From SVTX01 sp045638125 (lineage in GTDB: Bacteria > Bacillota > Clostridia > Oscillospirales > CAG-272): a stretch of DNA of 20,922 nt. A program made the translations under genes and the position numbers. The stretch is from assembly GCA_045638125.1 (NCBI GenBank), contig JAZUAS010000009.1, positions 1-20,922 of the forward strand, given 5' to 3'. Below the pieces are notes generated by a model that was not told where the DNA came from, did not search any database, and saw only the letters and a list, made by a program, of their open reading frames with translations. Shown here piece after piece: positions 15,691 to 20,922 of this stretch (position 1 is its first letter; each line of letters opens with the position of its first letter).

Positions 15691-17038
15691 ATGCCTTTAT
15701 TTTTTCTGGCAAATGATTATCGGGTTCATTAGGAGCGGCAAGCGCGAGAGCCTTTAATATCAACTGCGGCTCTGCCTTCTCGGTAACGCATTCGCGTGTT
15801 ATAATGACTTCCTCAATATCATCGCGAGAGGGAGTGTCGTACATGATTTTAGTCATAACACCCTCAATGATGGAGCGAAGTCCGCGGGCACCGGTCTTGC
15901 GGTCGATGGCAAGCTCTGCGATACTCTGGAGCGCCTCGGGCTCAAAGGAGAGCTTAACGCCGTCGATCTCAAAGAGCTTTTTGTACTGTTTGATAATAGC
16001 GTTTTTAGGCTCGGAGAGGATGCGGATCAGCGCCTCGTTGTCAAGCTCGGTGAGAGACACGATAACGGGCAGACGTCCCACAAGCTCGGGAATAAGACCG
16101 AACTTTACTATATCGTGGGCGGTAACGTCACCAAACATACCGTTCTTCGAGCTTTCGGTGTTCTTCTCGCTTTCGCCCGAGAAGCCGATAAGTCGCTTGC
16201 CATTTCTCTGCTCGATGACCTTATCAAGTCCGTCAAACGCACCGCCGCAGATAAAGAGGATATTCTCGGTATTTATCTTAATAAATTCCTGATTGGGGTG
16301 CTTTCTGCCGCCCTGGGGGGGAACGTTTGCCACTGTGCCCTCAAGAATCTTGAGGAGCGCCTGCTGAACGCCCTCGCCCGATACGTCACGGGTGATGGAG
16401 CGGTTCTCGCTCTTACGTGAGATCTTATCCACCTCGTCGATGTAGATGATTCCGCGCTCTGCAAGCTCAACGTCGAAGTCCGCCGCCTGAATAAGACGGA
16501 GATGTAGGTTTTCAAGGTCCTCACCCACGTATCCTGCCTCGGTGAGGGTAGTAGCGTCGGCGATTGCAAAGGGAACCTGGAGGGTCTTTGCAAGAGTTTG
16601 TGCCAAATAGGTCTTACCTACGCCCGTCGGGCCGAGAAGAAGCACGTTGCTCTTCTGGATCTCCACGCCGTCGTTTTCAACCTGCGCCTTCTTGGAGCGG
16701 CGGGAGTGACCTGTCTGCTCCTTGGAGAGGATTCTCTTGTAGTGGTTGTAGACCGCCACCGAGAGGGCAACCTTTGCCTCGTCCTGACCGATAACGTGCT
16801 CGTCGAGAGATTCCTTGATCTCACGAGGCTTGGGCAGAGTGGCAAGCGAGAGGAAATCGACCTCGCACTCCGCCTGTGTGGTTTCGTAGATCATATCGGC
16901 GCAAGCCTCAACGCAGAAATCACAGATATATACGCCCGAGGGGGAGGGGATCAGAAAATTGACCTGGTTTTCATTTCTGCCGCAGAATGAGCAGAAGCGA
17001 ACCGACTTGTCCTGGGGAGTTTTGTTGTTAGATGCCAT
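15689..17038 (-). CDS. clpX: ATP-dependent Clp protease ATP-binding subunit ClpX
   Basis: 449 residues. The N-terminal zinc-binding domain has CSFC and CDFC (Cys16, 19, 39, 42). The AAA+ domain shows Walker A GPTGVGKT (136-143), the pore loop GYVGED (169-174), Walker B IIYIDEVDK and the RKH loop in GGRKHP. The ClpP-docking loop IGF is present in KRLIGFSGE. The C-terminal domain carries RKTGARGLRSIIE. ClpX unfolds tagged proteins and feeds them to ClpP. A slightly long, basic linker (SKEQTGHSRRSKKAQ, about 105-119) precedes the Walker A region. The gene begins 18 bp after clpP in the order tig-clpP-clpX. GAAAGG lies upstream of the ATG. Confidence 0.97.
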   Translation of the reverse strand: MASNNKTPQDKSVRFCSFCGRNENQVNFLIPSPSGVYICDFCVEACADMIYETTQAECEVDFLSLATLPKPREIKESLDEHVIGQDEAKVALSVAVYNHYKRILSKEQTGHSRRSKKAQVENDGVEIQKSNVLLLGPTGVGKTYLAQTLAKTLQVPFAIADATTLTEAGYVGEDLENLHLRLIQAADFDVELAERGIIYIDEVDKISRKSENRSITRDVSGEGVQQALLKILEGTVANVPPQGGRKHPNQEFIKINTENILFICGGAFDGLDKVIEQRNGKRLIGFSGESEKNTESSKNGMFGDVTAHDIVKFGLIPELVGRLPVIVSLTELDNEALIRILSEPKNAIIKQYKKLFEIDGVKLSFEPEALQSIAELAIDRKTGARGLRSIIEGVMTKIMYDTPSRDDIEEVIITRECVTEKAEPQLILKALALAAPNEPDNHLPEKIKA

Positions 17039-17056
17039 GTTGTATAAGCCTTTCGA

Positions 17057-17662
17057 TTATTCGTGCTTGGTGATGATGCGGTCGATAAGACCGTATTCAA
17101 GAGCCTGCTCGGCGGTCATGAAATTATCTCTGTCGGTGTCCTTTTCGATCTGCTCGATGGGCTTTCCGGTGTTTTCGGAGAGGATCTTATTGAGCATATC
17201 GCGAGTGCGGAGAATAAGCTCTGCACGGATCTTGATGTCGCTTGCTTGACCCTGAGCGCCGCCCAAGGGCTGGTGGATCATAATTTCGCTGTGGGGGAGA
17301 GCGATTCTCTTGCCCTTTGTTCCTGCGGAGAGGAGGAAGGCACCCATGCTTGCCGCCATACCGATGCAGATGGTGGAAACGTCGCACTTAATGTACTGCA
17401 TTGTATCGTAGATCGCCATGCCTGCGGTAACGCTTCCGCCGGGGGAGTTGATGTAGAAGGAAATGTCCTTTGTGGGGTCCTGCGCCTCGAGGAAGAGCAT
17501 CTGCGCAACTACGAGAGAAGCGGTAGCGTCATTTACCTCGTCGGAGAGGAAGATTATTCTGTCATTGAGCAAACCGGAGAAAATGTCATAGGAACGCTCG
17601 CCTCTGCCGGTCTGCTCAACGACCATAGGAACAAGCGCGTTTCGAATAATAGAGTTGTCCAT
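17057..17662 (-). CDS. clpP: ATP-dependent Clp protease proteolytic subunit ClpP
   Basis: 201 residues from the ATG at 17662, which has GAGG 8 bp upstream. The frame is open 15 codons further, but that extension is non-conserved and crosses the ribosome site. The catalytic triad is visible: Ser105 in GMAASMGAF, His130 in MIHQPLGG and Asp179 in DTDRDNF. Ser-type proteases of this family form a double seven-ring chamber and degrade substrates delivered by ClpX or ClpC. The N-terminal loop ALVPMVVEQTGRGERSYDI and the core INSPGGSVTAGMAIYDTMQ are standard. It is preceded by tig and a hairpin in the 95-bp gap, and followed closely by clpX. Confidence 0.97.
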   Translation of the reverse strand: MDNSIIRNALVPMVVEQTGRGERSYDIFSGLLNDRIIFLSDEVNDATASLVVAQMLFLEAQDPTKDISFYINSPGGSVTAGMAIYDTMQYIKCDVSTICIGMAASMGAFLLSAGTKGKRIALPHSEIMIHQPLGGAQGQASDIKIRAELILRTRDMLNKILSENTGKPIEQIEKDTDRDNFMTAEQALEYGLIDRIITKHE

Positions 17663-17708
17663 GTTTATTACCTCGTTTCGAAATATTATGTAGCAAAAAG
17701 GGATCAAA

Positions 17709-17743
17709 ATGCGCCGTGCAACATATTATCGTCCACGGCGCAT
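17709..17743 (-). terminator. Strong hairpin between tig and clpP, possible partial terminator or processing site
   Basis: ATGCGCCGTG and CACGGCGCAT form a perfect 10-bp stem with a 15-base loop. On the - strand transcript it is followed by TTTTGATCCCTTTTTG. It starts 15 bp after the tig stop codon and ends 46 bp before clpP. No good promoter was found between it and clpP. Confidence 0.6.
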
Positions 17744-17757
17744 GCTTTTAAGTAGAA

Positions 17758-19122
17758 TTATTCTTCAGTTTTAGCTTCCTCAGCTGCCTCGGGAGCTGCC
17801 TCTTCAGCAACAACCTTCTTCTTGCGGGGCTTGCTTGCCTTCTTGGGGGCCTTAACGTTGTCCTTAACTACCTGCATAGCCTTTCTAACGCTAACGTCAG
17901 CCTTTACCATAGTCTCGTCAACCATCTTTGCTACCTGCTCCTTGTCGATCTGGTAGGTGGTAGCGATAAGCTCGTACTCTGCGTTAAGCTCTTCCTCTGT
18001 AACCTCAATAGCCTCTGCCTTTGCAATGGTCTCAAGTGCAAGACGAGCCTTTACCTGCTTTTCAGCCTGGGGTCTCATCTGCTCACGGAGCTTGTCGAGG
18101 TCAAGACCGGTGTACTGGAAGTAGGTCTTGAGGTCGAGTCCGCTCTGGCGGAGTCTGTTGTCGTAATCTCTTACAAAGTTCTCGGTTTCAGCCTCGTACA
18201 TAGCCTCGGGGATCTCACCCTCAAGCTTCTCAATAAGAGCGTCGATAAGCTTCTCCTCAAACTCAGCCTCAGCTGCATTCTCGTGTCTCTTTTCGATTTT
18301 TGCCTTAACGTCAGCCTTGTATTCATCAAGAGTGTCGAATTCAGAAACGTCCTTAGCGAAATCATCGTCAAGTGCGGGGAGCTCGATCTTGGTGATAGCG
18401 TTTACGCGGCACTTGAAGCATGCTTCCTTACCTGCAAGCTCCTCTGCGTGGTAGTCTGCGGGGAAGGGAACGTTTACGTCGAACTCGTCGCCGATCTTGT
18501 GCCCTGCAACCTGCTCCTCGAATCCGGGGATGAAAGAGCCGGAGCCGAGCTTAAGGGAGTAGTTCTCACCCTTGCCGCCCTCGAAAGCAACACCGTCGAT
18601 GAAGCCCTCGAAGTCGATCTTTGCAACGTCGCCCATTTCAGCGGCAGCGTCATCCTCAACCTCGATCTCACGAGACTGGCGCTCGCGGATGGTGTTGATC
18701 TCTCTGTCAAGCTCCTCATCGGAAACGGGCTCAATAGCCTTAGCTATCTCAAGACCCTTGTAACCCTCGAGCTTACACTCAGGCTTAACGGGAACGATAG
18801 CGGAGAGAACGAGACCGTTCTCGTCGATGGAAACGATATCTATTTCGGGCTGACCAACGGGATCGATGCCTGCTTCCTTACAAGCTGCAGTGTAGTTCTC
18901 GGGGATGAGATCGTTGATTGCATCCTCATAGAATACTCCCGAGCCGTACATCTTCTCGATCATAGCACGGGGAGCCTTGCCGGGTCTGAATCCGGGAACG
19001 TTGATCTTCTTAACCTGCTTGCGGTAAACCTTTTCAACTGCCTTGTCAAATACTTCCTTGTCAACGGAGAACTCGATTTTAACCGTGCTCTTCTCGCCGA
19101 CTTCCTGCTTTAAAAGCTTCAT
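17758..19122 (-). CDS. tig: Trigger factor
   Basis: 454 residues. The ribosome-binding domain has the signature PGFRPGKAP (43-51). The FKBP-type peptidyl-prolyl isomerase domain (about 160-245) shows DVAKIDFEGFIDGVAFEGG and FIPGFEEQVAGHKIGD. The C-terminal chaperone arms follow to about 415. The protein ends in a low-complexity tail, first Lys/Pro-rich (KAPKKASKPRKKK) and then Ala/Glu-rich (EEAAPEAAEEAKTEE), which makes it roughly 25-30 residues longer than a typical trigger factor. It acts at the ribosome exit tunnel on nascent chains. GGAGG lies just before the ATG and a good promoter is upstream. It heads the tig-clpP-clpX group. Confidence 0.96.
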   Translation of the reverse strand: MKLLKQEVGEKSTVKIEFSVDKEVFDKAVEKVYRKQVKKINVPGFRPGKAPRAMIEKMYGSGVFYEDAINDLIPENYTAACKEAGIDPVGQPEIDIVSIDENGLVLSAIVPVKPECKLEGYKGLEIAKAIEPVSDEELDREINTIRERQSREIEVEDDAAAEMGDVAKIDFEGFIDGVAFEGGKGENYSLKLGSGSFIPGFEEQVAGHKIGDEFDVNVPFPADYHAEELAGKEACFKCRVNAITKIELPALDDDFAKDVSEFDTLDEYKADVKAKIEKRHENAAEAEFEEKLIDALIEKLEGEIPEAMYEAETENFVRDYDNRLRQSGLDLKTYFQYTGLDLDKLREQMRPQAEKQVKARLALETIAKAEAIEVTEEELNAEYELIATTYQIDKEQVAKMVDETMVKADVSVRKAMQVVKDNVKAPKKASKPRKKKVVAEEAAPEAAEEAKTEE

Positions 19123-19206
19123 TTTAAAACCTCCAAAGTTTTATATAAATATATTTTTTAAACTTTTTGAGCGACCACGCAAAATATACGCGGACGACAT
19201 CATTTT

Positions 19207-19235
19207 ATTTTACCTTTTTTTTGCTTGTTTGTCAA
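19207..19235 (-). promoter_or_regulatory. SigA promoter for tig
   Basis: On the - strand TTGACA (19235-19230) and TAAAAT (19212-19207) are 17 bp apart. The start near 19200 would give a leader of about 77 nt. No CIRCE-type inverted repeat or CtsR-like heptamer is visible, so heat regulation is not evident from this region. Confidence 0.85.
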
Positions 19236-19301
19236 TAGTTTTTTGCATTTTTGCTTTCAAAAATAACAAAAAATTCGATTTTCTGCGCTTTTTTCGCGTA
19301 T

Positions 19302-20039
19302 TTAGAGAACAATAGGATGAAAATTCAAAAAATCCGACGATACCAGTGTAAAATTTATGCCCTCAAACTCAAGTCTTCCGGGCTGACTGTATGCCGAATG
19401 GATGTGACCGAAATAGCATTCGTTTATGCCGTATTCGTGAAAAATATCGATGAACTCGCGCATAATAAAGTCGCCCCACACAGGTGGAAAATGGAGAAAT
19501 ACAGTGATTGGCAGAAGCTCACCCGTTTCGGTCTCGCACTCTTTTTGAAGCTTCTTTGCGGAATCGAGGCTCAATTTGAGTCTCGTGACTTCACGGTTGA
19601 CAATCTTTGCGTGATCGACCTCGCCCACGGTTATCTGTCGGCTTTCGTCGGGGAACCAGCCGCGAGTGCCGCAGATTATCCTATCCTCAATAATATATGC
19701 GTTATTGTAAAGAATAGAAATGGTGGAAAAGCCTTTTTGCTCAAAAAAAGCCTTCATTTTTGTGGCGGTTGACCACCAGAAATCGTGATTGCCCTTGCCT
19801 ATAAGCTTTTTGCCGTTTAGAGAATTAAGAAAACGGAGATCGGATTCGGAATCCTCCAATCGAGTTGCCCACGAAATGTCGCCGGGAATTATGACGGTGT
19901 CGTTCTCGCCGACCACAGCATTCCAATTTTTTTCAATTTTCGCAATATAATCCTGCCAACGCGCGCCAAAAACCTCCATAGACTTGTTAGTCTTGGAGTC
20001 TGTGGACAGATGAAGGTCGGAAAGAACGAAAATTGACAT
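19302..20039 (-). CDS. Calcineurin-like metallophosphoesterase
   Basis: 245 residues. All metal-binding blocks of the family are visible: SDLHLS (Asp8, His10), PGDISW (Asp54), GKGNHDFWW (Asn84, His85), the His in FLHFPP and the final GHIH. The enzyme should therefore be an active two-metal phosphoesterase; the GNHDFWW and RGWFPDE blocks are typical of a Firmicutes subgroup of unknown substrate. No signal peptide is present, so it is cytoplasmic. GAGG lies before the ATG. It reads in the same direction as tig but is separated by 179 bp containing the tig promoter, so it is probably an independent unit. No terminator is evident after it. Confidence 0.9.
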   Translation of the reverse strand: MSIFVLSDLHLSTDSKTNKSMEVFGARWQDYIAKIEKNWNAVVGENDTVIIPGDISWATRLEDSESDLRFLNSLNGKKLIGKGNHDFWWSTATKMKAFFEQKGFSTISILYNNAYIIEDRIICGTRGWFPDESRQITVGEVDHAKIVNREVTRLKLSLDSAKKLQKECETETGELLPITVFLHFPPVWGDFIMREFIDIFHEYGINECYFGHIHSAYSQPGRLEFEGINFTLVSSDFLNFHPIVL

Positions 20040-20094
20040 TGGTATACCTCAAAAAACAGAAATATTTTAGTCGTTTGGGGGAATAATAAGTTTG

Positions 20095-20143
20095 TCGGCG
20101 AAAGCCGAGCTTGACCCACCGAAAGCGAAAGCGGTCGGTAGGG
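20095..20143 (+). ncRNA. Two adjacent GAAA-tetraloop hairpins in the leader of the DUF1540 gene (candidate structured RNA)
   Basis: The first hairpin is TCGGC-GAAA-GCCGA (20095-20108). The second (20115-20143) has an outer CCC/GGG with one bulged A, then ACCGA/TCGGT, two A-G mismatches, GC/GC and a GAAA loop. Both loops are GNRA only on the + strand, which suggests RNA read toward the DUF1540 gene. The element is GC-rich within an AT-rich 138-bp spacer (20040-20177) and ends about 35 bp before the start codon. I cannot match it to a known riboswitch. Confidence 0.5.
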
Positions 20144-20177
20144 CATTTGTTAATAATAAAAACAAAGGTAGGGAATC

Positions 20178-20363
20178 ATGATGAACGATATGGGAAAGTG
20201 CAATAAGCACATTAAGGGCATTAACTGCTCTGTTAAGAACTGCGTATATCACGACGGCGAGTGCTACTGCACCGCTGAAAATATTCATGTAGGACCCACT
20301 CACGCAGAGAAGAGTGCGGATACTGTTTGCGCTACTTTTAAGTGCGATCAGACCTGCGGTTAA
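20178..20363 (+). CDS. DUF1540 Cys-rich small protein
   Basis: 61 residues with eight Cys (8, 17, 22, 29, 31, 51, 56, 60). The pattern INCSVKNCVYHDGECYCTA...CATFKC is that of DUF1540, a small presumed metal-binding domain common in Clostridia, often in spore formers. Function is unknown. AGGTAGGG (20166-20173) precedes two consecutive ATGs at 20178 and 20181; either could be used, and the conserved part starts only at residue 5-8. A terminator lies behind it. The leader contains the GAAA-loop hairpins. Confidence 0.85.
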   Translation: MMNDMGKCNKHIKGINCSVKNCVYHDGECYCTAENIHVGPTHAEKSADTVCATFKCDQTCG

Positions 20364-20371
20364 TTTAAATT

Positions 20372-20420
20372 CTACGGTTTCGTAGGCGGGAGGATGTTCA
20401 TCCTCCCGTTATTTATTTTA
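20372..20420 (+). terminator. Tandem hairpins and terminator between DUF1540 and thrC
   Basis: CTACG-GTTT-CGTAG (20372-20385) is followed at once by CGGGAGGATG (20387-20396) with CATCCTCCCG (20399-20408) and a T-rich TTATTTATTTTA tail. It ends the DUF1540 transcript and lies against the 3' end of the convergent threonine synthase gene. Confidence 0.8.
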
Positions 20421-20922
20421 CATACTCCTTAACCACGTCGAGCATCTGGTTAGCATCGATGACTCTGGTAAATCTTACCTCACGGTCATTAAGTCCGCGG
20501 AGGGGATAGGAGATCTCGGTTTTAGAGAAGGAAGAGAGCATATCAAGGGCGTCCATATCGTCCTCGGGCTTCTCCATGCCGAGAGATTTGCAAACGTCTG
20601 CCGCGAACTTATAGGGGCTGGCTGTGGAAGCAACTACCATAGGAGTGTTGTCGCCGCTTTCGGCGATGTACTTATCGGCAGAAGCGAGTGCTACTGCGGT
20701 ATGAGTGTCGGCAAGATAGCCGTACTCGTTGTAATATTTACTGATGGTTTCTGCGGTTTCGGATTCGTCGGCAAAATAGCCCTTGAAGTTCTCGCTAATC
20801 TTCGCCTTTACCTCGTCGGACACGGTGTAAACGCCCTTGCTTGCGAGATCGTCCATATAAGCGGCGGTTTCTGCCTTGCCTGCGGTGAAGCAGAGCAGAC
20901 GCTCAAGGTTCGAGGAGATAAG
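20413..20922 (-). CDS. thrC: Threonine synthase, C-terminal fragment
   Basis: The frame is open to the right end of the window, so the last 169 residues are seen and the start lies outside. Identifying features are LISSNLERLL at the cut end, YLADTHTAVALASADKYI, and the STASPYKFAADVCKSLG block, all typical of the end of the longer clostridial/fungal-type threonine synthases. The enzyme uses PLP to convert O-phosphohomoserine to threonine; the PLP lysine is upstream and not visible. The last 50 residues (YPLRGLNDREVRFTRVID) are less conserved. The gene is convergent with DUF1540. Confidence 0.9.
   Translation of the reverse strand, partial: LISSNLERLLCFTAGKAETAAYMDDLASKGVYTVSDEVKAKISENFKGYFADESETAETISKYYNEYGYLADTHTAVALASADKYIAESGDNTPMVVASTASPYKFAADVCKSLGMEKPEDDMDALDMLSSFSKTEISYPLRGLNDREVRFTRVIDANQMLDVVKEYVK

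Noticed and set aside
18283..19113. A 276-codon open frame antisense to tig
   Set aside because: It is a shadow of the trigger factor coding sequence, with no promoter or ribosome site of its own.
19123..19301. Heat-shock operators (CIRCE or CtsR boxes) before tig-clpP-clpX
   Set aside because: No matching inverted or heptamer repeats are visible; only an ordinary SigA promoter was found.

Overview
The window reads as an ordinary chromosomal stretch of an anaerobic, probably gut-associated member of the Clostridia (Firmicutes). The basis is the gene content: Na+-pumping decarboxylase subunits, tig-clpP-clpX, a PucR/CdaR-type regulator, a DUF1540 Cys-rich miniprotein and L-fucose isomerase. 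GGAGG-type ribosome sites, near-consensus SigA promoters and moderate GC genes set in AT-rich spacers fit the same picture. Two genes run off the ends: the beta subunit of a decarboxylase pump on the left and threonine synthase on the right. I see no rRNA, tRNA, CRISPR array, insertion sequence or prophage.

Left part (1-8755, all + strand). The end of oadB and a biotin-domain-free oadA-type carboxyltransferase close an operon at a strong terminator. A perfect consensus promoter then drives rsmE, probably followed by a CdaR/PucR-family regulator. Next comes a run of an S41 processing protease with an unusual N-terminal domain, greA, and an unrecognised membrane-anchored protein. An EamA-type transporter and a small membrane protein ending in a zinc ribbon follow.

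Middle (8790-14754). Pyruvate kinase and a membrane-anchored ComEC-like metallo-hydrolase form a pair that ends in a bidirectional terminator. Facing them is fucI (L-fucose isomerase, - strand), divergent from an AraC-family regulator. Their 130-bp spacer holds overlapping divergent promoter elements and a direct repeat 31 bp apart, so a local regulatory switch is likely. Three copies of a 10-bp word spaced exactly 20 bp apart follow the regulator and supply its stop codon. A shikimate-kinase-like protein with changed substrate-site residues comes next.

Right part (14832-20922). A six-helix membrane protein of unknown function has a perfect extended consensus promoter. It converges on the classical protein quality-control operon tig-clpP-clpX (- strand), where a strong hairpin lies between tig and clpP. 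Upstream of tig is a calcineurin-like phosphoesterase (- strand). It is divergent from a small DUF1540 protein whose leader contains two GAAA-tetraloop hairpins. The threonine synthase fragment is convergent with the latter.

No single locus looks like a new defence or biosynthetic system. The best leads are the double-GAAA hairpin element before DUF1540, the 20-bp-period repeat, the modified shikimate-kinase-like enzyme, the extra domain on the S41 protease and the fucI/araC control region.
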